Part shown: positions 55,141 through 64,000 of the stretch, in pieces | How positions within the stretch are numbered: the stretch's first letter is position 1 | Layout: every line of letters starts with the position of its first letter | From: Miscanthus floridulus | Lineage: Eukaryota; Streptophyta; Magnoliopsida; Poales; Poaceae | Length of the DNA stretch: 64,000 nucleotides | Direction of reading: 5' to 3' | NCBI RefSeq assembly: GCF_019320115.1 | Contig: NC_089587.1 | Location: forward strand, 100,342,166-100,406,165 | Made by a program: the position numbers and the translations under genes | Notes under the pieces: generated by a model | Told to the model about the DNA's origin: nothing | What the model saw: only the letters and a program-made list of their open reading frames with translations | Databases searched by the model: none

Positions 55141-57505
55141 CAACACATACTAAGATTCTCAACTTGTGGCATAATTAGTCTACGTCCTGTTTTTCAGCAG
55201 TACTTTTCAGCGAAGGAATAATATTTTTCTCACAACAAATCAGCATAAACAGCACCATAAGCCAAATTCCTAGTAAAAAGAAAGATAAAAACCTAATGGG
55301 TGCGCGTGAGTGCAAGGTGTATATGCATGTGAGAGGAAGGCATATAAGCAAAGACAATGTTTGCACCTAGTTCTAAACGCCATGTTTATAACTGGTTGCT
55401 GAATTTCTCTATAGCGATAGAGACTTATTAACCAAGATCAAAACACCATGCTTATCCCAAGGCTATTAACTCTTTATAGCATATAAGAAAAATAAAAGTG
55501 CATTGCAAAGCTTATAAATCAATCAATGTCATTTGAAAATAAAATAGCAAGCAAGGTTTATAGAACTAGATGATGATGGTTTGCAATCAAGTTTAAACAC
55601 CACTTTCACACAAGATTGTGATAGGAAAATGCCCATGAAGCACTAACATGGATACAAAAGCATTCATCATAAAGCATAGAGAACAACCAAGCAAACTATA
55701 TGCGAAGCATGACTGGAATGCAAAGAAGGTGCAAGACATTATGATGATGACAAAATGCAATATATGCAGAAAAAACAAATATGAACATGAACATGTTGAT
55801 GGTCTAAAAATAAAACAAGCATAGAATAATTAGTTACAAGTTAATCATCGTAAGGTGGTGCCATACATTTTATTCTCTAAAAGAAACAAAAACTCAATGA
55901 ACGGGTTGCCTCTTGAAAAGCACTTCATCTAAAGTCATAAAGTTAGACTCTCTCACATACCTTCTCATTGTCACAAAGCCATGGTCCTTTATGCAAGAAC
56001 TAAAGGTGTCCATGCAACTTTCGTTCACTTCCCATACTGTACATGATCGAGTTGCCTAAGCTATTTTCTCTAACATCATCATCCCATTCTTCATCATTCT
56101 TCACTACTGCCTCTTCTTCGTTGAATTTACTCTATTTCCAGAACAGAACATTCACAAAACTTTCGCTCCTTTGCAAAGTTCATCAAATTCCCTTACCAAC
56201 AAGTGGTCATTCACCCACAATGAACTCCGGACGATGGAGTTACACCCATTTTACTCTGGCGTCCCGAGCTGATTTCATAACGTGCAGTGTCGAAAGAATT
56301 TTTTTGACAGTTGTGTTGAAAGATTTTATCACAACTCCTTGTACAGTCTCCAAACCTGGCAATTCTTGATATGTTGGAAAGAATACTTGATGGAACTTCT
56401 GAATGTCCAATTTTCTTCTATTGTACATCTCTGATCATTGGCAGAAAATTGATCGCAATAGCAACGTTCATCCTGAAATGTTGATATCCAACTTGCAACT
56501 CTTTGGACATGACTTCTCCACATCATTTGGATCTCATGTTCCTACATGGTTAGCAAAATTCGAGCAATCTCCCGGCAAGTGCTCATTTAAGGTTATTAGC
56601 TTGACCAAGTGCAAAGCAAGATCGAGATTTGCAAAATTTATTGTAAGCATAAGCATCGATAATCACAACCACAATTGATTTGCAAAATAATATCATGATG
56701 CAATTAAACGTAGCATATGTTTCTTGCATAGCACTAAGATCTCTACAAGGCAAAGGTTCTGAAGGCATAAAATCAATAGGTTCAAACAAAAGCACCACCT
56801 CTTTATCATTCTCAAGGAGTTCTAGCCTATCGATATGATAAACATAGGTGCTAGGCATAGAATTTAATCTATCATCCATACTATTGGTTGAACAAGAGCA
56901 TTTCAAGATATCATCATCAATACTTATAGTACCTTGAGAGTTTAATGTGTACCCTAGCCTTGGAACTTTTTCAATAAGAGTGATTTTTTATTCATCTATC
57001 GGAATTAAAAGCAAATCAATCCCAACAATTCGAGGTGGTTCTTCTTCGTCATCTTGCAATTCCTCCAGCTCTCCATCATGTGGAACATGTAGTTCATTAG
57101 CAAAATTACCGGTCACCTTTTCTCTAAAGTATTAATTATTTTGGATCTCACCCACATCTCATCTTCAAAGTATTTTGTTTTGCCTTCATTATCTTCCATG
57201 TGCCACATGTCATCAAGATCATTTGTTGTAGACTCACTCTTTTCTCCACTTTGAGAACAACCATGTCTCGATTCTCTGGTGAATAAGCTTCAATAGCACA
57301 CAAGCTATAAACCCGTGCAAAGGGGCTTCCAGGTGTGCAAAATGCACCGTAACTAATCGGCTTGAACATGCCAGGCTGATCGGTCTATGGGGCGAAGCTT
57401 AGTTATGGTCAAAGTGGGCTATGGCCTCCTTGCTCACCTTAATCTTCATTAAGCAAATAGTAATTTTAGTATTGTTCATTGATATTTAGAGCTCAAATAC
57501 ATAGA
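55141..57505. other. Unrecognised AT-rich region, likely decayed repeat
   Basis: About 2.4 kb with only short frames. Minus-strand pieces at about 56583-56906 and 57148-57369 read like fragments of a repeated protein-coding element broken by frameshifts (for example FEDEMWVRSKI near 57160), but I recognise no family. No terminal repeats were paired. Confidence 0.4.
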
Positions 57506-57874
57506 TTAGCCCCCACTATTTGTCCAGTCAAGCTCTGCCACTGTCGGCCTAGACTGTTCTTGCTCCTTCTCTATGTTATTTTTCTCCCACATGTTCTTAA
57601 GCTTGAATCCTACTATTTTCTGCACTTTTTCCTTCGAGACAACACCCATGTCATCAAAATCATCGAAGATGAGACTTTGAAATATTTCTGCAGTTATCTT
57701 CATGTTGGGAGTGATTTCCATCTCACTAGCTCTTCTCTTTATTATCACTCTCTCTTTAGCAGTAAACTTACATCCTTGATCAAACGGCAATAACCAATCA
57801 AGTTCTTCTAATGACTCAACTCCTTCAATTGGTGTGCATGATGTTGTAGAGAGGGACCTTTTATGCTCAATCAT
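57506..57874 (-). CDS. Short hypothetical frame, 122 aa, unknown
   Basis: This open frame encodes an acidic, Lys/Glu-rich peptide (SLEELDWLLPFDQGCKFTAK, IIKRRASEMEI) with no domain that I recognise. It could be an exon of an unknown gene or part of the surrounding decayed element. A second frame (57871-58173) overlaps its start. No conserved partner or promoter is evident, so its reality is doubtful. Confidence 0.25.
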   Translation of the reverse strand: MIEHKRSLSTTSCTPIEGVESLEELDWLLPFDQGCKFTAKERVIIKRRASEMEITPNMKITAEIFQSLIFDDFDDMGVVSKEKVQKIVGFKLKNMWEKNNIEKEQEQSRPTVAELDWTNSGG

Positions 57875-58174
57875 GGTTCTCTGTTCTTCTCAGGCTTCAT
57901 TCGCATGATAGTTGGAGGAGTGGAGCGATGCAAGGTGGGCAACGCCGGCGGACACCGCCAGCGACAGCGACGCCTCACCCTCGCCCATCGTCCACCTTCC
58001 TCGGCTTCCGATGGTTCTCCATTAGCTAGGTATGTCAATATCCATGCAGAGGAGATTGATGAGGATGACGAAGACTTCCTCTCTTCTGGATTCATACCAT
58101 TATTTACGCCTATTGAAAATTTGCAATCTATATCTATATCTATATATCTTATAAAAGTAAACTCCACTGTCACA

Positions 58175-58664
58175 TTTCTCTGTGATCTCGTGAAGCCATG
58201 TCATCACGAGGGCCCCACTAAATCAATACGTTGAAACACTAAATTTCAATTGTTGGCCCCATCAAGTCACTAAGTTATTTCAACGTCAAATAACGAAGAG
58301 GCACCGTATTCTTCTCCACTTGGTTCCTTTAATGCACCAATTCAACTGTGCCACCAAAAGCCATAGCAAAACTTGCACTCGGTACCTTCTCCGTTGTGAC
58401 TCCATCCAACATTAAACTCACATGTCCTTCCAAAGTAACTGTTCTACTCCACTTCCATATTTCAATTATATAATAAAACTATTCTACTTCACTTCCATAT
58501 TCCATATTATATAATAAAGTTGCACTTCCATATTCCATATTATATAATATAATAAAGTTGGCAGCTAACCAATAGCCGGCCGGAGCAATGGAGCAGCTGA
58601 ATCGTTTGTTGCCCTATTATTTATGTAACCTTGCCCTTTGAGCTCAACTCTATACTTGATCTAG
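58175..58664. other. AT-rich non-coding sequence with a short tandem repeat
   Basis: No gene seen. CACTTCCATATTCCATATTA followed by TATAATAAAGTTG is repeated at about 58487-58560. TATATCTATATCTATATATC at about 58125 marks a simple-repeat stretch. The sequence ends at the CACTA terminus. Confidence 0.55.
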
Positions 58665-58689
58665 CACTACGTAAAAAACGTTTTTTAGC

Positions 58690-58985
58690 AACGGGTCAAA
58701 TTTTTTGTAGGAGCGACTAGTGATGGAGCCACCCCTACAGTGCCATGCTCGAGTGCTCAGACACCAGCCGCCCCTATAAATGGAACAGCAGGGGTGGCTG
58801 GTGATACGAGCCACCCCTATAAATAGGTCTAATTTGTAGGGGCGACTCACTCACCAGCCGCCCCCGGCGTTTCTATTTGTAGGGGCGGCTGGTGATTGAG
58901 CCGCCCCTACAAATGGCCCCTGTATAAATAGCTCTGATTTGTAGGGGCGGCTCAATCACCAGTCACCCCTACAAATGACCCACAT
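58690..58985. repeat. Subterminal repeats of the CACTA element
   Basis: About eight copies, in both orientations, of AGCCGCCCCTACAAAT and its complement, often paired as GTAGGGGCGGCTGGTGATT followed by GAGCCGCCCCTA. In CACTA elements such repeats bind the element's own DNA-binding protein and are needed for transposition. Confidence 0.85.
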
Positions 58986-58991
58986 ATAAAA
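58984..58991 (+). promoter_or_regulatory. TATA box for the CACTA transposase
   Basis: ATATAAAA lies at the end of the subterminal repeats. Another TATAAATA is inside them near 58925. Promoters within subterminal repeats are usual for CACTA transposases. Confidence 0.45.
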
Positions 58992-59702
58992 CAGTTGCAA
59001 CACCTTCTTTCCCCTCGGGTCACTCACTTCAACCCATGAAAAAAGGTGGGGAGGCCTTGGGCACCTCCCAAAAATTGCTCTACTAAGGGGTAAGGTTTTG
59101 GTCTCAAATCCTTTGGTGTAGAGGTTGTAGAAGGTAAGAAAATGTTATTCTACACTTTTTTGTAGTTTTAATGGTTGATTAGTGAGTAATTAAAGTTTTG
59201 TTTTTCTCTCTCTTCTATGGTGCTTGAGCTACTTATGAAGCAAATTAGACCCAAGTTTCAAATGTACTAGGGTAAATTAGGGAGAGGAACAAGATCATAC
59301 CCTTATTTGGTCCATGTTTCTTGATTTTAGTGAACAATTAGTTAGTTTTATTCATGTAGATCTAGATCTAGGGTTTAGTTTTTTTATTAATTTTGTTTTT
59401 GTAAATTTGGACTAAGGTTTGTATGAAAGATATTGGGTAAAGTATAATTGTTGCTAATTGTTGTCTTTAAAATTGTTTATTATAATCAATAAATATGTAT
59501 TTTAATTAATTATGGATAAATAGGCCATTAATTAATTTTCCTCTACCATGGTGTGTTTGTATGCTTCATGTAATTATATTAGATTTATATTCATATATAT
59601 CTGAAGTATATATAATTATTCTCAAGTAATTATTAATTTGATTTATTTTTATATATCTAAAAAAGTAGTCCTTTAATGTTTGTTTTGTTGTTGTTGTAAA
59701 AG

Positions 59703-60394
59703 ATGGAGTACAGGAACTCTTGGATGTACAGTTCGTTAAGGTTCAAAGCAGGTTTTCGTGAAGAGGTGGATAAATTTATTGAAGCCGCAAAGAAGCATGC
59801 AACGACATTGAAAGAGAATAAGAATACAATTATTTGTCCCTGTAAAGATTGCAAGAATCATATGGCATGGACAGATATGACTATCATCAGATCGCATTTG
59901 ATTATATGAGAATTTGTTGAGGACTACACAGTGTAGATTCATCATGGTGAAACGGTTATTATTAATGACGAGGATGAGGAGGAATACGACGACGAAACCA
60001 TAGAATCTCTATCCCAATATTCAGCAGAGCTTGATGCACGAATGAATTTTGAGTTTGGCAATGAACAAGGTGGTGATGCTGGTGGTTGGGATGGTAACAA
60101 TGAAGGTGGTGCCAATAATGATGGTGGAGCACGTGTCGGGGATGAAGATGATTTGGAGGACATGATTCGAGCCCTTGGACCAGAGATTTTACTAAATAGC
60201 CCAAAAGGTCTAGAAAATTTAGAAAGAGTGATAAAAGCATCAAAGGAGACTGTGTATGGTGTTGAAAAGGGCTGTCCGACATATTGGACATTGCTACGTT
60301 TTGTGCTTGAGCTGCTCATCCTGAAGGCTAAGTACGGCCGGTCAAACTATAGTTTCAATGATCTATTGCATCTCCTATCATGGGTGCTGCTATA
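59703..60394 (+). pseudogene. CACTA transposase N-terminus (transposase-associated domain)
   Basis: From ATG 59703 the frame reads NSWMYSSLRFKAGFREEVDK, then CPCKDCKNHMAW and IIRSHLI. This is the transposase-associated domain (PF13963-like), with a CPCxxC cluster. TGA and TAG follow within 60 bases, then the same frame continues acidic (NDEDEEEYDDETIESLSQYS) and Gly-rich, to LILKAKYGRSNYSFNDLLHL. TAA at 60393 ends this stretch. Confidence 0.75.
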
Positions 60395-62313
60395 ACCAAA
60401 CTCAGTTCCCGTCAACACATACCAAGCAAAGGTCATAAGTCTATTGACAATGGAGGTTAAAAAAATCCATGCATGCCCCAACCACTGTATACTTTTTTAT
60501 GGTGAAACGTTCAAGTCACTGGATAAATGTCCCTGATGTGGGGCCAGCCGGTACAAGAACAATGATCTTTATGGTGGGGACGGAGCCTCCACGGAAAAAG
60601 AGGAATAAGAAGGGTACAAAAAAGGTGGTACAAGAATCTCAGCCCCCAGGGGACACTCCATTAGGCAACGATGTAAAGCAGAGAAGAATTCCTGCCTTGG
60701 TAATGTGGTACCTGATAGTGACCGACCGCTTGAGACGTATGTTTCTAAACCCTAAAGAAGCCGCACTCATAACATGGTGGGATGATGAGCGCAAGGTGGA
60801 TGATGATAAGATTGCACACTCGGCTGATTGTAGTCAATGGCAAAGGTTTGTTGAGAAGCACAAAGAATTCAGCGATGACCCAAGAAATATACGGTTTGGC
60901 TTGAGCACCGATGTAATGAATCCCTTCAATGAGAGGATGAGCGACCACAGCACATGGCCAGTGATCTTGACCATGTACAACATCCCAACATGGTTGTGTC
61001 AGAAGAGAAAGTACCTTCTCCTCACTATTCTTATTTCTGACCCTAAACAACCAGACATTGATATAGACGTGTTCCTTGAGCCTTTGATGCAAGAAATGAA
61101 GAGGCTATGGAGGCATGGGGAGCAGATGTACGATGCGTTCCAAAAGGAGGACTTCATATGTAGAGCAATAATATTTGTTACTACCAATGATTACCCTGCA
61201 TTGTTTGCTTTGTCTAGACAGATCAAAGGAAAGATGGGATGCTTGGTTTGCTTAGATGGTACTACATGGGTGTACCTGGATGCGTCCAAGAAGATAGTTT
61301 ACCTAAGGAACCGACGCTTCTTAAAGACAAGTCACAAGTACCGCAGCAAATTGTTTTTTAGATTTTATGACAACGCCCCGGAGATTGAACCCCGTCTGGA
61401 GAGACGTCATAATGGAGAACACGTGTACAGAATGGTGAAAAACATATGCGTCGTCTATGGAAAGAAGAATCCAGATGAGATGAACAGAGATAGAAGCACA
61501 CCTTCTGTCGAAGGCGTACCTTTCAAGAAACAATCGATCTTCTTTCAGTATCTGCCTTATTGGCTAGGCTTGGAGGTCCCCCATGCCATTGATGCTATGC
61601 GCATGCAAAAGAATGTCTTTGAGAGTCTCATTGCTACCTTGATGGACACAGGCAAGTCAAAGGATGGTCTGAAAGTATGGAAAGACATGGTGCAGCTAAA
61701 TGTGATGCCACAGCTTCACCCAGTACCTGAGGCTAATGGAAAAAAACACTCTGCCACGGCGTGCTTCAACCTAACACCAGACGAGAAGAGAGCTATATGC
61801 ACTTTCTTAAGGGGGATCAAAGTCCCGACTGGGTTTTCAGCAAATGTGAAGAAGCTAGTGTCGATGAAGGACTTGTCAATAACACACTACAAGGCTCATG
61901 ATTGCCATGTGATGCTGATAGTGTTTCTACCTATTGCAATCAGGGCTATAAAGCCAGAGTTCTTGAAAATGGCCATCACCCGCATATGCTACTTCTTTTC
62001 GAAGATCTCACAGAAGATGATTGACAAGCAAGGGCTGAGTGACCTACATGAATTTGTGGTGGAGACACAAAATCAACTAGAGATGTGTTTACCTCTTGCT
62101 TTTTTTGATATAATGTCACATCTCATGGTTCACATGGTTCATCAGATACAGGCGGCGGGCCCTTGCTACTTGCATGAAATGTGGTCTTACGAGTGGTTAA
62201 TATCGGTTCTAAGTCGATACATGCATAATCGAGCATACCCAGAGGGCTCCATGATAAAGGGTTACAGTACTAAAGAAGTCATCGAGTGTTGTCAAGAGTA
62301 CCTAAAAGTATAG
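60395..62313 (+). pseudogene. CACTA transposase, TNP2 and DUF4218-like domains
   Basis: A short cysteine-bearing stretch (KKIHACPNHCIL) precedes a 1-base frame change. The long open part from 60469 shows TNP2 blocks: VMWYLIVTDRLRRMF, FNERMSDHSTWPVILTMYN, CQKRKYLLLTILISDPKQP, and a stretch containing KGKMGCLVCLDGT. The C-terminal part resembles DUF4218 (MKDLSITHYKAHDCHVML, AAGPCYLHEMWSYEWLI). The protein would bind the element ends in the nucleus and cut them. It ends at TAG 62311-62313, where relatives read on. Confidence 0.82.
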
Positions 62314-62324
62314 AAAGGGATTGG

Positions 62325-63230
62325 TAAACCTGATTCTCGTCACAAGGGTAGGCTGGCTGGGAAGGGCACCAATGGTAGAAAAGTGTTCATCGACTATGAT
62401 TACAAAGAGGTGAGTCGGGCGCATTATAGTGTCTTACAGAGTACACAACTGATGCAACCGTACATTGATGAACACTTGACTATCATTATGGCGGAGAGAA
62501 ATAACCGTTTGGATGATTGGGTCATGAAACAACACAAGCAACGACTAACTACATGGTTGAAGGACCAAAACATACCGTCTGAAGAAACCATAGACTCTGT
62601 TACCATTAGTAGGTTAGCAGAGGGGCCATCGAGACAAGTAACATCTTAGAATGCTTATGACATCAATGGGTATACGTACTATACCCACACAAAGGATAGT
62701 AAATATGTGAACCAAAACAATGGCGTTCGAATAGAGGCTCTCGATGGATTGGGACGAAAGATCCAATACTTTGGCATCATTGAAGAGATATGGGAACTTG
62801 ACTATGGAAGAGAAATAACGATGGCCCTGTTTCGATGCCGCTAGATCAAACAACACCAACTAAACGAGATCGGATTGAGAGTCCTAGACCTCGAGAATCT
62901 AGGCTACCAAGATGACCCTTGGGTGCTCGCTTCACATGTCGCATAAGTTTTCTATATGTTTGACCCATAAAGTAACCTCCCCCGAAGAAGAAGACAAAAC
63001 ACATAGTTGCCTTTGGGAAATAGCACATTATTGGAGTTGATGGTGTGGATGATGTTGAAGCTTACAATAACTACGATGAGATACCGCTATTCATAGACTT
63101 TCCTAAGAAGATCAGTGTTGTGGAAAAGAACCTCCCTAAAGACATTACCATGGGAACGAAAAGGTGTCAAGGGGAAAGTCGTTACAGCAGGCTAACATGG
63201 AGTGTTTATGTAAATGTATGTGTGTGAGAC
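62325..63230 (+). pseudogene. CACTA transposase C-terminus (DUF4216-like)
   Basis: After the stop, the plus strand continues with AHYSVLQSTQLMQPYIDEHL and a DUF4216-like stretch: GYTYYTHTKDSKYVNQNNGV, then YFGIIEEIWELDYG and ALFRCR. It ends with VDGVDDVEAYNNYDEIPLFI. Several in-frame stops (near 62649, 62841 and 62944) break it. Confidence 0.75.
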
Positions 63231-63307
63231 TACATTTATGCATGTGTGTGAGACTACCCTTTGGATTGTTCAAAATTAGTGACAAAGACAGATGACTAGA
63301 CTAAAAA

Positions 63308-63558
63308 GATAGAGCATGATTTTAGAAAATTTTAGAAAAAACCATCACATTTGGAGTTAGTATGAGGGATAAAAACTAGTTACAAGTTTCTGCCACAGAT
63401 TAAAAAGAGAAATCACACTTGTTCATCATTGATCATCATGAATAGTTATGCTTTTACTTTTTTAATCTCTAGGTAAAATTTATAACTAGTCTTTCTCCCT
63501 CATACTAACTCCAAATATGATCATTTTTCCCTAAAATTTTCTAAAATCTTACCCTATC
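63308..63558. repeat. Imperfect inverted repeat, 87-bp arms
   Basis: The left arm 63308-63394 (containing TTTGGAGTTAGTATGAGGGA) pairs with the right arm 63472-63558 (containing TCCCTCATACTAACTCCAAA), separated by 77 bases. The arms match at most positions by eye. Confidence 0.85.
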
Positions 63559-63606
63559 AAGTTAGTGTGTTGATTTGGTCATTCTTTTCATTTGACAAAG
63601 TTTGAG

Positions 63607-64000
63607 CACTTCAAATTTTCAAATCTAAAAAAATAACAAGTTCGAACGAGATTTTCAACCATTAAATGATTTCAGCTGAAAAAGTGATGAATACCAAAGT
63701 TGTATAACTCATCAAGATCTATAACTTTTATTTTGGTCATTTCTTCATCTGACAAAGTGATAATAAACATTGTTCACAAATTAATATGTTTCTCGTATAG
63801 TTCAGGAAATTATGAGTCATATGTGAATTTATGAATAATGTTTACTAATACTTTATCATATGAAGAAGTGATCAAAATAAAAGTTGTAGATAGTGATGAG
63901 TTCAACAACTTTTATGTTCATGACTTTTATTGTTGAAATCATTTAATGTTTCAAAATCTTGTTTGAAGTAGCCAATTATTAAAATTCAAAATTTCAACTG
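63607..64000. repeat. Long imperfect inverted repeat reaching the window edge, about 180-bp arms
   Basis: The left arm, about 63607-63788 (with ACTCATCAAGATCTATAACT and TTTTATTTTGGTCATTTCTT), pairs with the right arm, about 63819-64000 (with AAGAAGTGATCAAAATAAAA and ATAGTGATGAGTTCAACAAC). The loop is only about 30 bases. The right arm may continue beyond the window. Confidence 0.8.

Larger units (their letters stand above)
58665..64000 (+). mobile_element. CACTA (En/Spm) DNA transposon, left end and transposase; right end outside the window
   Basis: The left terminus is CACTACGTAAAAAACG at 58665, preceded by TAG as a possible 3-bp target site. Subterminal GC-rich repeats follow, then a plus-strand TNP2-type transposase gene (59703-63230) and AT-rich hairpin-forming sequence. 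The matching right terminus is not in the window, so the extent to 64000 is a minimum, and the hairpins may be part of it. The transposase is interrupted by stops, so this copy is probably non-autonomous. Confidence 0.8.

Noticed and set aside
58120..58664. Possible Helitron ending before the CACTA element
   Set aside because: TCTATATCTATATATC and a GCCGGCCGG hairpin hinted at Helitron ends, but no CTRR terminus with an AT insertion site could be fixed.

Overview
The window is a piece of a plant nuclear genome, most likely a grass of the sugarcane/sorghum group (Andropogoneae). The species is my inference; it rests on the style of the retrotransposons, the GC-rich first exon of the one host gene, and grass-type MITEs and CACTA repeats. 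There are no bacterial-style operons, no rRNA or tRNA genes and no CRISPR array. Only one ordinary host gene is visible. Almost everything else is transposable elements, many inserted into one another.

Positions 1-35247 hold one large minus-strand Ty3/gypsy element of the Tat/Grande type. Its 5' LTR is at 34168-35247, followed leftwards by PBS, gag, protease, RT, RNase H and integrase. Next comes a gene on the opposite (+) strand with spliceosomal-type introns, then a 47-bp minisatellite, the polypurine tract and the last 23 bp of the 3' LTR at the window edge. Three later events broke it up. (1) A Tekay/Del-type chromovirus (2938-21752, TSD tcttc) landed in the antisense gene. That chromovirus was itself split by a gag-only Copia element with 2.4-kb LTRs (8231-18175, TSD atctt). 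(2) A solo LTR of a second SIRE-like Copia family (26624-28570, TSD atggg) sits in the integrase. (3) An inverted, truncated LTR of that family sits at about 24825-25802.

Positions 36900-54309 hold the host gene, a minus-strand MED15-like Mediator subunit (KIX domain, glutamine-rich middle, conserved C-terminal domain). I can place ten exons whose lengths add up to an intact frame of 1299 codons. The last exon carries a TAG stop about 24 codons before the ancestral stop. Its introns hold a three-LTR composite Copia element (44209-51364, TSD cactt), a 5'-truncated LINE, a Harbinger-like element and small MITEs.

Positions 54310-58664 are mostly unrecognised decayed sequence with a probable LTR remnant. 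From 58665 to the window end lies a plus-strand CACTA (En/Spm) transposon with subterminal repeats and a TNP2-type transposase broken by stops, followed by two long imperfect hairpins. The right end of the CACTA element is outside the window.

The elements do not cooperate as a pathway. The window records successive insertions: Tat gypsy first, then Tekay, then the gag-only Copia, whose LTRs differ at only 17 positions by eye. The most interesting points are the spliced antisense gene carried by the gypsy element, the satellite-like array in its 3' UTR, the inverted CCGGACGC/GCGTCCGG motif arrays shared by two LTR families, the composite Copia, and the late stop in MED15.
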